Origin: Rhodococcus sp. 14-1411-2a
Lineage (GTDB): Bacteria; Actinomycetota; Actinomycetes; Mycobacteriales; Mycobacteriaceae
DNA: 64,000 nt
Assembly: GCF_002259485.1 (NCBI RefSeq)
Contig: NZ_NPGA01000009.1
Coordinates: forward strand, 493,333 to 557,332
Direction of reading: 5' to 3'
Translations under genes and position numbers: made by a program
Shown here: positions 43,625 through 52,267 of the stretch, in pieces
Position numbering within the stretch: position 1 is the stretch's first letter
Layout of the letters: each line of letters opens with the position of its first letter
The notes under the pieces: generated by a model
What the model was told of the DNA's origin: nothing
Seen by the model: the letters and a program-made list of their open reading frames with translations, nothing else
Database searches by the model: none

Positions 43625-43643
43625 GGATGCCGGAGACTCGGTC

Positions 43644-43672
43644 TTGAACAGGTACCAATTCGGACGTACACT
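43644..43672 (+). promoter_or_regulatory. Predicted promoter of the acyl-CoA dehydrogenase operon
   Basis: -35 TTGAAC (43644-43649), 17-nt spacer, -10 TACACT (43667-43672); leader of about 65 nt to the ATG at 43744. Confidence 0.65.
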
Positions 43673-43684
43673 GAGGCAATCCTT

Positions 43685-43697
43685 GGCACTGAGTGCC
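43685..43697. promoter_or_regulatory. Palindrome GGCACTGAGTGCC, downstream copy
   Basis: Exact second copy 73 bp from the first (about seven helical turns), just downstream of the transcription start. Two sites flanking a promoter suggest repression by looping. Confidence 0.65.
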
Positions 43698-43743
43698 CTC
43701 CGTGGGCAGTGCCACCCCCGACACACCGAGGAGCGTGGCCGAC

Positions 43744-44901
43744 ATGGCCGGAAATCCCGACTTCGATCTGTACCAATCGCCCGACGAGCACAACGAACTG
43801 CGCGCAGCCATTCGGGCGCTCTCGGAGAAGGAGATCGCTCCGTACGCCAAAGAGGTCGACGAGGACTCCCGCTTCCCCGAGGAAGCACTCAAAGCGCTCA
43901 ACGCTTCCGGCTTCAACGCCATCCACGTTCCCGAGGAATACGACGGCCAGGGTGCCGATTCCGTCGCTGCCTGCATCGTCATCGAAGAGGTCGCACGCGT
44001 CTGCGGCTCGTCCTCGCTGATCCCCGCGGTCAACAAGCTCGGCACGATGGGCCTGATCCTCAAGGGCTCCGAGGAACTCAAGAAGCAGGTCCTGCCTTCC
44101 CTCGCCGGTGGCGCGATGGCGTCGTACGCCTTGTCCGAGCGCGAAGCGGGATCCGACGCGGCGAGCATGCGCACCCGCGCCAAGGCCGATGGTGACGACT
44201 GGATCCTCAACGGCTCCAAGTGTTGGATCACCAACGGCGGCAAGTCCGATTGGTACACCGTCATGGCCGTGACCGATCCCGACAAGGGCGCCAACGGCAT
44301 TTCCTCGTTCATCGTGCACAAGGACGACGAGGGATTCGTCGTCGGCCCCAAGGAGAAGAAGCTCGGCATCAAGGGTTCGCCCACCGCCGAGCTGTACTTC
44401 GAGAACTGCAAGATTCCCGGCGATCGCATCATCGGCGAGCCCGGTACCGGCTTCAAGACCGCGCTGGAAACACTCGACCACACGCGCCCCACCATCGGCG
44501 CACAGGCCGTCGGCCTGGCACAGGGTGCCCTCGACGCGGCCATCGCATACACCAAGGACCGCAAGCAGTTCGGCACCTCGATCTCGAGCTTCCAGGCAGT
44601 GCAGTTCATGCTCGCCGACATGGCGATGAAGGTCGAAGCCGCCCGCCTGATGGTCTACAGCTCCGCAGCCCGCGCCGAGCGCGGCGAGAAGAACCTCGGG
44701 TTCATCTCCGCGGCTGCCAAGTGCTTCGCCTCGGACGTGGCCATGGAGGTCACCACCGACGCCGTGCAGCTCTTCGGCGGTGCCGGCTACACCACCGACT
44801 TCCCGGTCGAGCGCATGATGCGCGACGCGAAAATCACCCAGATCTACGAGGGCACCAACCAGATTCAGCGTGTCGTCATGTCGCGGGCGCTGCTCAAATG
44901 A
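43744..44901 (+). CDS. Acyl-CoA dehydrogenase
   Basis: 385 residues, typical short/medium-chain size. FAD-binding ALSEREAGSD and WITNGG motifs, the DRKQFGTSISSFQAVQ segment, and the C-terminal IYEGTNQIQR with catalytic Glu (about 369). Oxidises acyl-CoA to trans-2-enoyl-CoA with electron transfer flavoprotein. Resembles mycobacterial FadE25. ATG at 43744 with GGAG upstream. The stop overlaps the next ATG (ATGA), linking it with a 3-hydroxyacyl-CoA dehydrogenase. Confidence 0.93.
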   Translation: MAGNPDFDLYQSPDEHNELRAAIRALSEKEIAPYAKEVDEDSRFPEEALKALNASGFNAIHVPEEYDGQGADSVAACIVIEEVARVCGSSSLIPAVNKLGTMGLILKGSEELKKQVLPSLAGGAMASYALSEREAGSDAASMRTRAKADGDDWILNGSKCWITNGGKSDWYTVMAVTDPDKGANGISSFIVHKDDEGFVVGPKEKKLGIKGSPTAELYFENCKIPGDRIIGEPGTGFKTALETLDHTRPTIGAQAVGLAQGALDAAIAYTKDRKQFGTSISSFQAVQFMLADMAMKVEAARLMVYSSAARAERGEKNLGFISAAAKCFASDVAMEVTTDAVQLFGGAGYTTDFPVERMMRDAKITQIYEGTNQIQRVVMSRALLK

Positions 44902-45755
44902 GCGACATCAACCTGGTAGGTGTCATCGGCGGTGGCACCATGGGTGCCGGCATCGCCGAAATGTGTGCTCGCTCCGGCAGTTCCGTACTGATCCTGGAGA
45001 CGAGCCAGGCGACGGCCGACGCCGCAGAGGCCCGCCTCGACAAATCCTTCGCTCGTGCCGTGAAGTCCGGTCGCATCGAAGCCGACGCGGCCGAGAAGGC
45101 CCGTGCTGCAATCGCGTTGACGCTCGATATCAACGACTTCGCGGACCGCGATCTCGTGGTGGAGGCAGCACCGGAGATCGAGTCGCTCAAGCTGGACCTG
45201 TTCGGCAAGCTCGATTCCATCGTCAAGCCCGAGGGAATCCTGGCCACGAACACCTCGTCGATCCCGGTCATCAAGATGGCCAACGCGACCAAGCGTCCCG
45301 ACAAGGTCGTCGGCGTGCACTTCTTCAACCCGGTGCCGGTACTGCCGTTGGTGGAGATCGTCGTCAGCCTGCTCACCAGCGAGGAGACCGTCGCAGCGGT
45401 GACGGACTACGCCGGAAACACGCTGGGCAAGAAGACGATTCGCGCCGGGGATCGCGCCGGATTCATCGTCAACGCACTGCTCATCCCGTACATGGTCTCG
45501 GCCATCCGCATGCTCGAGTCCGGCTTCGCCAGCGCCGAGGACATCGACGAGGGCATGGTCAACGGTTGCGCACACCCCATGGGCCCGTTGCGTCTGACCG
45601 ACACCGTCGGCCTCGACGTCACCCTCGCGGTCGCCGAGTCGCTGTACGCGGAGTTCCGCGAACCGCACTATGCGCCGCCGCCGCTGCTGCAGCGCATGGT
45701 GGACGCCGGGATGCTGGGTCGCAAAACCGGTAAGGGTTTCTACTCGTATTCGTAG
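44898..45755 (+). CDS. 3-hydroxybutyryl-CoA dehydrogenase
   Basis: 285 residues, the usual length for PaaH/FadB2-type enzymes. NAD motif GGGTMG (about 11-16), VVGVHFFNPVPVLPLVE with catalytic His, and GRKTGKGFYSY at the end. Oxidises 3-hydroxybutyryl-CoA to acetoacetyl-CoA or the reverse. ATG at 44898 overlaps the acyl-CoA dehydrogenase stop. Confidence 0.94.
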   Translation: MSDINLVGVIGGGTMGAGIAEMCARSGSSVLILETSQATADAAEARLDKSFARAVKSGRIEADAAEKARAAIALTLDINDFADRDLVVEAAPEIESLKLDLFGKLDSIVKPEGILATNTSSIPVIKMANATKRPDKVVGVHFFNPVPVLPLVEIVVSLLTSEETVAAVTDYAGNTLGKKTIRAGDRAGFIVNALLIPYMVSAIRMLESGFASAEDIDEGMVNGCAHPMGPLRLTDTVGLDVTLAVAESLYAEFREPHYAPPPLLQRMVDAGMLGRKTGKGFYSYS

Positions 45756-45779
45756 TAGTCCCTTCGCCCCTTCTGGATC

Positions 45780-45820
45780 AATGTGGCATTCAGCTTCTTG
45801 GAGAAGCTGAATGCCACATT
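45780..45820. terminator. 19-bp perfect hairpin after the beta-oxidation pair
   Basis: AATGTGGCATTCAGCTTCT (45780-45798) and its exact reverse complement (45802-45820) with a TGG loop. It lies 25 bp after the 3-hydroxybutyryl-CoA dehydrogenase stop. No T tract. Likely transcription terminator or RNA 3' end stabiliser. Confidence 0.75.
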
Positions 45821-45872
45821 CATCCGGCAGGGAGGCGCACACTGGAGCCGTTCCACAACTCTGGGAGGCTCC

Positions 45873-46667
45873 ATGAACATCGATCTCGACGGCCGCACCG
45901 CTTTGATTTCCGGCTCCAGTCAGGGCATCGGATTCGCGATTGCCACCGAATTGGCCCGCGCCGGTGCGCGCGTGGTCCTCAACGGCCGCAGCGAGTCGGC
46001 GCTGGATTCGGCCGAGGAACAGTTGCTGACGGCAGTGCCGGGTGCGCGGGTGATCGTCGTTGCTGCCGATCTCGCGACGGCCGACGGGGTCGAGACGTTG
46101 CTCGCCAAGGTGCCGGTGGTCGACATTCTGGTGAACAACCTCGGCATCTTCGGAGCAAAACCCGCTCTCGACATCGACGACGACGAATGGCGACGCTATT
46201 TCGAGGTGAATGTGCTCTCGGCAATCCGGCTGATCCGCACGTATCTGCCGGCGATGACCGAGGCGGGCTGGGGCCGAATCCAGAATATCTGCAGCGATTC
46301 CGCAGTCGTGATTCCCGAGGAGATGATCCACTACGGAATGACGAAGACCGCCCTGCTCGCAGTGACCCGTGGATTCGCGAAAGCTGCTGCAGGAAGCGGA
46401 GTTACGGTCAATTCCGTGATCGTGGGTCCCACCCACACCGAGGGCGTCGAGAAGTTCGTCGGCGAACTCGTCGGCGACGACCTCCCCTGGGACGAGGCGC
46501 AGGCGCAATTCATGAAGGAGCACAGGCCACAATCGCTCATCGGACGTTTGATCGAGCCGAGGGAGATCGGCAACATGATCGTCTACCTGAGCTCCGAGCA
46601 GGCCTCTGCGACCACCGGTGGCGCTCTACGAGTCGACGGCGGCTACGTCGACGCGATTCTGCCCTGA
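45873..46667 (+). CDS. Short-chain dehydrogenase/reductase
   Basis: 264 residues. GSSQGIG cofactor motif at 15-21, NNLGIFG in place of NNAG, catalytic Ser in ICSDSAVV and YGMTK (Tyr near 152). Lacks the usual NAG but keeps the YxxxK pair. ATG at 45873 with GGGAGG upstream, directly after the hairpin. No partner gene; substrate unknown. Confidence 0.88.
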   Translation: MNIDLDGRTALISGSSQGIGFAIATELARAGARVVLNGRSESALDSAEEQLLTAVPGARVIVVAADLATADGVETLLAKVPVVDILVNNLGIFGAKPALDIDDDEWRRYFEVNVLSAIRLIRTYLPAMTEAGWGRIQNICSDSAVVIPEEMIHYGMTKTALLAVTRGFAKAAAGSGVTVNSVIVGPTHTEGVEKFVGELVGDDLPWDEAQAQFMKEHRPQSLIGRLIEPREIGNMIVYLSSEQASATTGGALRVDGGYVDAILP

Positions 46668-46697
46668 GTTTTTCGCAGAGCGGTCCGGTCGGTCACA

Positions 46698-46723
46698 GTT
46701 TGTGGCCGACCGCTTCGGGGCAT
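46698..46723 (+). promoter_or_regulatory. SigF/SigB-type promoter
   Basis: GTTT (46698-46701), 16-nt spacer, GGGCAT (46718-46723), close to the stress sigma consensus GTTT-N15-17-GGGTAT of actinobacteria. The gene behind it belongs to the general stress SDR type. Confidence 0.55.
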
Positions 46724-46790
46724 GCGTGAAATACACGGAATCAAGCAGAGGTTCTTCACGCATTTGACCGTATTCGGAGACGATTCCACA

Positions 46791-47684
46791 GTGAGCGATC
46801 AGTACACCTTCACCAACCCCGTCACGCAGTACCGCCAGGACGGCTTCCCGGAGCAGCACCAGGATCCGCCCGGCCTGGCCGCAGATCTTCAGCCCCTCGC
46901 CGACCACGGGGAGCAGACGTACCGCGGATCCGGACGCCTCACCGGCCGCAAGGCCTTGATCACCGGGGCCGATTCCGGAATCGGACGAGCAGCAGCCATT
47001 GCCATCGCACGCGAGGGCGCCGACGTGGTTCTCAATTACCTACCCGCAGAAGAGAAGGACGCGCAGGAGGTTGCGCAGTTGATCCGCGACGCCGGCCGCA
47101 CCGCGGTCCTGGCACCGGCAGATCTCACCGACGAGCAGGCCGCGCGCGGCATCGTGCGCACTGCCGTCGACGAGCTCGGTGGCCTCGACCTGCTGATCAA
47201 CGTCGCAGGTAAGCAGCAGTTCGTCGAAGATCTGGCCGACTTGACGTCCGAGCAATTCGATCAGACGTTCAAAACCAACGTCTACGCACTGTTCTGGATC
47301 ATCCAGGAAGCGGTGCCGCACATGCCCGCCGGCTCGACCATCGTCAACACCAGCTCGATCCAGGCATACACACCGTCACCCGGACTGGTGGACTACGCGA
47401 CAACGAAGATGGCCATCAACACCATCAGCAAGGCCCTCGCACAGCAGTTGGCGCCGAAGGGAATCCGCGTCAATGTCGTTGCGCCGGGACCGTTCTGGAC
47501 ACCGCTGCAGGCAGCCGGCGGCCAGCCGACTTCGGCACTGCCGGAATTCGGCAAGGAAACACCGCTCGGACGCGCAGGACAGCCCGCCGAGATCGCCGGT
47601 GCGTACGTCTACCTGTCGTCGGCCGAATCGGGTTACGTCACCGGCGACACACTGAACGTCAACGGTGGTATGCCGACGCCGTAG
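46791..47684 (+). CDS. SDR family oxidoreductase, general stress protein 39-like
   Basis: 297 residues. An N-terminal extension of about 45 residues (YTFTNPVTQYRQDGFPEQHQ), typical of the YdaD/YghA group, precedes the SDR domain with TGADSGIGRA (about 56), NVAGKQQ and YATTK (about 201). B. subtilis YdaD is a SigB-dependent general stress protein, and a SigF-like promoter is seen here. Start GTG at 46791 with GGAGA upstream; an ATG at 46722 overlaps the promoter and is unlikely. Inverted arms ATGCGTGAA (46722-46730) and TTCACGCAT (46755-46763) occur in the leader. Confidence 0.88.
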   Translation: MSDQYTFTNPVTQYRQDGFPEQHQDPPGLAADLQPLADHGEQTYRGSGRLTGRKALITGADSGIGRAAAIAIAREGADVVLNYLPAEEKDAQEVAQLIRDAGRTAVLAPADLTDEQAARGIVRTAVDELGGLDLLINVAGKQQFVEDLADLTSEQFDQTFKTNVYALFWIIQEAVPHMPAGSTIVNTSSIQAYTPSPGLVDYATTKMAINTISKALAQQLAPKGIRVNVVAPGPFWTPLQAAGGQPTSALPEFGKETPLGRAGQPAEIAGAYVYLSSAESGYVTGDTLNVNGGMPTP

Positions 47685-47701
47685 ATCGTCACCCGTATTG
47701 A

Positions 47702-47749
47702 GTGAATGGACCATTCACACCCGTCTGGGCTGGTGAATGGTCCATTCAC
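47702..47749. terminator. 17-bp perfect hairpin between convergent genes
   Basis: GTGAATGGACCATTCAC (47702-47718) and GTGAATGGTCCATTCAC (47733-47749), exact reverse complements over a 14-nt loop, between the stops of two convergent SDR genes. Works in both directions. Confidence 0.75.
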
Positions 47750-47763
47750 GCGTTCAGGAGAGG

Positions 47764-48522
47764 TCAGTCCTTCGGCCCACCGGCGGCGTAGACGACCTGA
47801 CCCGAGATGAAGCCCGCACCCTCGCTGACGAAGAACGACGCCAGGTGCGCGATGTCATCGGGATGTCCGACGCGATTGACCGGAATCTGCGACGCAGCAG
47901 CGGCTTTGAAGTCCTCGAACGGCATCCCGACGCGTTCTGCGGTGGCTGCCGTCATCTCCGTCTCGATGAATCCCGGGGCGATGGCGTTGGCGGTGACGCC
48001 GAACTTGCCGAGTTCGATGGCCAGGGTCTTGGTGAAGCCCTGCATGCCGGCCTTGGCTGCGGAGTAGTTGGCCTGTCCGCGGTTGCCGAGGGCAGACGTG
48101 CTCGACAGGTTGACGATGCGTCCCCACTTGGCGTCGATCATGTGCTTCTGGACCGCGCGGGTCATCAGGAACGATCCGCGCAGGTGTACGCCGAGAACGG
48201 AATCCCAGTCCTGCACCGTCATCTTGAACAGCAGGTTGTCGCGAGTGATGCCCGCGTTGTTGATCAGTACGGTCGGCGCACCGAATTCGCTTGCAATGCG
48301 ATCGACGGCGGTCTGCACCGATTCCTCGTCGGCAACGTTGGCACCGATGGCCACTGCCTGCCCGCCTGCCGACTGAATCGCTCCGACGGTGTCGCTGCAC
48401 GCGGCCTCGTCGAGGTCGACCACGGCAACTCCGAAACCGTCCTTGGCCAGCCGCTTGGCTACCGCAGCACCGATTCCTCGCGCACTACCGGTGACAATGG
48501 CCGTCTTGATCTGATCACTCAC
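47764..48522 (-). CDS. FabG-type 3-oxoacyl-ACP/CoA reductase
   Basis: 252 residues. TGSARGIG at 11-18, NNAG (INNAGITRD), catalytic Ser in LSSTSALG and YSAAK, plus the FabG-like IAPGFIETEM segment. NADPH-dependent reduction of 3-oxoacyl thioesters. It follows the PlsC-type gene by 66 bp on the same strand. Not the FAS-linked fabG as far as context shows. Confidence 0.9.
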   Translation of the reverse strand: MSDQIKTAIVTGSARGIGAAVAKRLAKDGFGVAVVDLDEAACSDTVGAIQSAGGQAVAIGANVADEESVQTAVDRIASEFGAPTVLINNAGITRDNLLFKMTVQDWDSVLGVHLRGSFLMTRAVQKHMIDAKWGRIVNLSSTSALGNRGQANYSAAKAGMQGFTKTLAIELGKFGVTANAIAPGFIETEMTAATAERVGMPFEDFKAAAASQIPVNRVGHPDDIAHLASFFVSEGAGFISGQVVYAAGGPKD

Positions 48523-48588
48523 GAATATCTCCCTTACGACGCCGAACTCGATAACTGTCCTCTGTTTCTATCAACACCGACAATGCGA

Positions 48589-49326
48589 TCAGTACGCAGC
48601 CACCGCTCCGTCGAGTGCCTTCTGCATTCCCTCTGCCACCACCCGGGTGATGTCGATCGGCTTCTCGGGCAAATCGGTGATGGGCGTGTCGATGTAGACG
48701 CTGGCCTGCTTCACCTTCGGCGCACCGGGACCGTAGCTCAGACCGATACAGATCAGCACCGGCTCGACCCCGAGTTTGCGCGCCCGCATCGCGATGTGGC
48801 CGATGCCGCTGCCGACGTGCTGCACCGTCGTCGGATCCTCGAGATTACAGGTTCCCTCGGGGAACACCGCCAGATCGTCGCCTCGCTTCATCCGCTCGGC
48901 ACTGACGTCCATCATGCGGTTGCCCGCGGCGCTGACGGCCCGCATGCCGTGATTCTTGCCGCGGAAGACGGGGATACCGCCCATCATGTCGATTCGCTTG
49001 CGCTGCTTGGGTTCCTGGAACAGCTCGTCCTTGGCCAGCACCCGAGTGCGACCGATGACCGGACGCAGCGGCGACGCCCATGCCGCCGCTGCGAGGGTGT
49101 ACGGATCGTTCTCGGTCAGATGATTGACCGCGATGAGCAGACGCGTGTTGTCGTAGACGAGACGACGCAACTCCTCACGGGCACCGTCGGGATACGACAC
49201 CCTCGGGCGGAATCGCCTGGCCAGGGTCGCATAAGCCAACCTCGCGACCTGACGATTCTGCTGATGACGCAGATAGAAGTCGTACACGGTCACATCGTTT
49301 TCGAGAATTACCGCAGGCCGATCCAT
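48589..49326 (-). CDS. PlsC-type 1-acylglycerol-3-phosphate acyltransferase
   Basis: 245 residues. Acyltransferase motifs NHLTENDP (NHxxxxD, about 69-76), FRGKN (block II region) and FPEGTCN (block III). Expected to acylate lysophosphatidate or a related acceptor. It begins 15 bp after the ABC-2 permease gene, so it is probably in the same operon. The second acyltransferase-like gene lies upstream of the ABC genes. Confidence 0.9.
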   Translation of the reverse strand: MDRPAVILENDVTVYDFYLRHQQNRQVARLAYATLARRFRPRVSYPDGAREELRRLVYDNTRLLIAVNHLTENDPYTLAAAAWASPLRPVIGRTRVLAKDELFQEPKQRKRIDMMGGIPVFRGKNHGMRAVSAAGNRMMDVSAERMKRGDDLAVFPEGTCNLEDPTTVQHVGSGIGHIAMRARKLGVEPVLICIGLSYGPGAPKVKQASVYIDTPITDLPEKPIDITRVVAEGMQKALDGAVAAY

Positions 49327-49341
49327 GAGCCGAGCTTAGCC

Positions 49342-50097
49342 TCACACCCGCGAGGAACCCATAGCCCGGATACCGACGGTAAGTCCGACCGCAGCGGTAG
49401 CCACGGCCGCGACAACACCGGCCGTCACCGTCGAACTCGTGAAGTCTCCCGCGAACAGTGCACGTTCGGCATCGACCAGGTACCCGAGCGGGTTGATGTT
49501 CACCAGGAACTGCATCCATCCCGGGGCAGTGGTGAGCGGCAGCATCGTGCCCGACAGGATGAGCAGTGGGAACATCAGAGTCTGCTGTATCGACCAGAAC
49601 ACCCAATCCTGTCCGCGCACAGCCAAAGCCAGCGTGTAGGACAACGCGCCGAGCCCGACACCGAACACGCCCAGCAGCACGATGCCCACGACCGCACCGA
49701 TCGGATTCACGGACAGGCCGAGTGGCAACGCGACCAGGATGATCAAGACGGCCTGAGCAGCCAGCGGCACCATCTCCTTGAACGCGCGCCCGACGAGCAG
49801 CGCCGATCGCGGCAACGGGGTCACCGACATCCGTTCGTGAGACCCCTGCTGCAACTCCGCCAACAAATTCGAGCCCGTCATGGAGGTTCCAAAAATGGTG
49901 ATCATCGCGAGGACCCCCGGAACGAACCAGTCCCAGACGCTTCCGTCCCCGAGGCCGGGCACCTCGGTGAGCAGTGGGCCGAACAGTGCGAGCAGGATCA
50001 ACGGTTGGATGAGACTGAAGATGACGGTGAACGGATCGCGGACCATCGGCCGCAGCTCACGGCCCATCACCAAAGCGCTTCCTGACAGTACGTTCAT
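49342..50097 (-). CDS. ABC-2 type permease (DrrB-like)
   Basis: 251 residues with six membrane segments (about 22-42, 58-78, 106-130, 137-160, 168-188, 222-245). ABC-2 superfamily, similar to daunorubicin resistance DrrB and lipid exporters. ATG at 50097 overlaps the ATPase stop (ATGA). It needs the ATPase encoded upstream, whose gene is interrupted. Confidence 0.9.
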   Translation of the reverse strand: MNVLSGSALVMGRELRPMVRDPFTVIFSLIQPLILLALFGPLLTEVPGLGDGSVWDWFVPGVLAMITIFGTSMTGSNLLAELQQGSHERMSVTPLPRSALLVGRAFKEMVPLAAQAVLIILVALPLGLSVNPIGAVVGIVLLGVFGVGLGALSYTLALAVRGQDWVFWSIQQTLMFPLLILSGTMLPLTTAPGWMQFLVNINPLGYLVDAERALFAGDFTSSTVTAGVVAAVATAAVGLTVGIRAMGSSRV

Positions 50098-51089
50098 CGG
50101 AGTTCCCTTGCCGTGCCTGCGGTTTCGAGGGATGCGTTGCCCGCCGCGGCGGTTTCACGAAGACTGCGGCCGGTGAGGCCGAGGAACACATCGTCGAGGG
50201 TCGGTCTCGTCGTATCCGCCGTGAGCACCCTGATGCCGTGGGAGTCGCTGAGCCGCATCAGATCCGGGAGCACCACCTCGGCGCGCTCGACCCGGATGTT
50301 CAGTCGCGAACCCGCCACCGTCACGTCCCTGACACCGGCCACACCGTCGAGCAGCGGGACCAACGCCGACGCGTCGGACACGGTGAGGACGATCAGATCA
50401 CCTGCCAGTTCCGATTTCAGTGCGGTGGCGGTGTCGTCGGCGATGACGGTGCCGCGATCGACGACGATCACCCGCTCGGCCATCGAATCGGCCTCGTCGA
50501 GATAGTGCGTGGTGAGCACGATGGTGGTGCCCATCTCTCGCCTCAGCCGCAGAATGTGGTCCCACAGGTTCGCCCGGCTCTGCGGGTCCATGCCGGTGGT
50601 CGGTTCGTCGAGAAACAGCAACGGCGGCCGATGCACCAGACCCAGTGCGATGTCGAGTCGTCGACGCTACCCGCCGGACAGCGTCGACACGGTACGAGTC
50701 GCGAGCTCGCCGAGTTCGAGTGCCTCGATCAATTCGTCTGCGCGACTGCCTGATCGGCGACGCGTCATGCCGTAGCACTGCCCTTGCACCACCAGCTCGT
50801 CCCGGACGCGCTGATTGTGGCCCGCACCGTTGCCCTGACCCACGTAGCCCAGGCTGCGGCGGACTCGATCCCGGTCTTTGCCCACGTCGAATCCGGCGAT
50901 GCGGGCCGATCCCGACGTCGGTGCCAGCAACGTGGTCAGCATCCGCAGAGTGGTCGACTTGCCTGCCCCGTTGGGGCCGAGCAGAGCCACCAGCTCTCCC
51001 TCACCGATCGTCAGATCGATGCCGCGTACCGCCTCGACGGTCTTCTTGCCTTGCTGAAAAGTCTTGGTCAATCCCGAAGTTTCGATCAT
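50094..51089 (-). pseudogene. DrrA-like ABC ATPase gene with in-frame amber stop in the LSGGQ signature
   Basis: Would encode 331 residues. Read from ATG 51089: Walker A GPNGAGKS and Q-loop region YVGQGNGAGHN, then TVSTLSGG followed by TAG (50669-50667). The same frame continues with RRRLDIALGLVHRPPLLFLDEPTTGMDP (Walker B, D-loop) and H-loop TTHYLDEA to a stop at 50094. Only the Q codon of LSGGQ is replaced, a CAG-to-TAG change, and no other defect is seen. Both halves keep normal codon use, so the loss is recent, a strain variant, or a sequencing error. GTG at the HRPPLL position could restart translation of the second half, but that lacks Walker A. Confidence 0.85.
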
Positions 51090-51185
51090 CTGTGACGCCC
51101 CTCGTCGTAGCGGTGAATCCCTACGACGGAGACGGTAGAAACGATCGCGGTCAGCTTCGGTCCGCGATGCCAGTGCGGCGGTCGA

Positions 51186-52151
51186 TCAACCGAAGACGGG
51201 GAACTTCCGTTTGCGGGCCAGGGCGTCCATCCCGGACTGAATGCTCGCGCGCACCTCGTTGTACTTGGCGTCGACGTACGCCTCGTCCTCGCACCGCGCC
51301 GGGTCGTGGTCCAGTTCGACCGGCGGCATGAATCGAGTGCGAATCTTCGCGGGCAACGGAATCTGCGGTAACGCCGCGGGCGCAATGATCCACGGCAGCG
51401 AGATCGCGATCGGAAAGACCTTCAACCGCGCAATCTTGTCCAGCTTCAACGCTTTCGACAGCTTGTCGCCGCGAATGAGCACCGGCATCGCGTCGGCCCC
51501 ACCCACCGTCGCCACCGGCACGATGGGCACACCCATCCGAATGGCGAGCTTGATGAAGCCGGTTCGGCCACCGAGGGTCGCCTCGTCCCGTTTGCTCCAG
51601 GGCCGCAACGAATCGACCTCGCCGCCCGGCCACACGATGACGTCCCGGCCCTCGGCCAGCGCCGTCGACATCGAGTCCGGTGCCGCGGGAAGCACCCCCA
51701 TGGATCGAAAAACCTTTCCGATCAAGGGGAACGCCATCAAGGCATCGTGCGCGGTACCGTGCAGGATGCGTCTCTCACCGAAGTGCCGCCACCACTGAGC
51801 GCCGACGGTCCACGCGTCCCAGACGAACGGCGCACCCGAGTGCACGCCGACCACCAGCACCGGCGACTCCGGAATGGTCTCCCAACCGTCGATCTCCATC
51901 CGGAAGTAGCGGTCCATCACCCCGTTCCAGAGTCGTTGCTGCCGGTCCATCGCCACGGTGTTCTGATCGTCGAGGTCCCAGCCGCCTGCGCGTTCGGCAA
52001 CCACCGCTCCGAGGCCCCCGGACGACTTCTCCCGACGCTCTTTCATCTTCAGACGCGCCGCCGCGGCGTACCGCTGCGCTTGCTCGCGCAGCTGCTCCTT
52101 CGTCGGTTCTTCGGAGCCGTCCCCACCCAGTACGTGATCCCCATCACTCAT
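51186..52151 (-). CDS. Lysophospholipid acyltransferase family protein
   Basis: 321 residues. LPLAT domain with VGVHSGAPFVWDAW (catalytic His), ILHGTAHDALMAFPL, and GRDVIVWPGGEVDSLRPW (block III-like). The N-terminal 80 residues are charged and predicted cytoplasmic. ATG at 52151; the GTG at 52169 would add 6 residues. The 96-bp gap before the ABC ATPase suggests separate or loosely linked transcription. Together with the PlsC-like and FabG-like genes the context points to membrane lipid synthesis or export. Confidence 0.87.
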   Translation of the reverse strand: MSDGDHVLGGDGSEEPTKEQLREQAQRYAAAARLKMKERREKSSGGLGAVVAERAGGWDLDDQNTVAMDRQQRLWNGVMDRYFRMEIDGWETIPESPVLVVGVHSGAPFVWDAWTVGAQWWRHFGERRILHGTAHDALMAFPLIGKVFRSMGVLPAAPDSMSTALAEGRDVIVWPGGEVDSLRPWSKRDEATLGGRTGFIKLAIRMGVPIVPVATVGGADAMPVLIRGDKLSKALKLDKIARLKVFPIAISLPWIIAPAALPQIPLPAKIRTRFMPPVELDHDPARCEDEAYVDAKYNEVRASIQSGMDALARKRKFPVFG

Positions 52152-52267
52152 ACCCGCACGGTACTCCACCCGTCCGAAGCCGACTCACAACCAGCGCTCG
52201 TAACCCCGCGCGACGTCCCGAGTGTCCGTTATGGTCAGAATTCGAGCCGAGCGAACGAGGTATACCG

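Noticed and set aside
47737..50085. A 782-codon open frame on the plus strand opposite FabG, PlsC and ABC-2 genes
   Set aside because: Antisense shadow of three recognised genes; no start context and no family.
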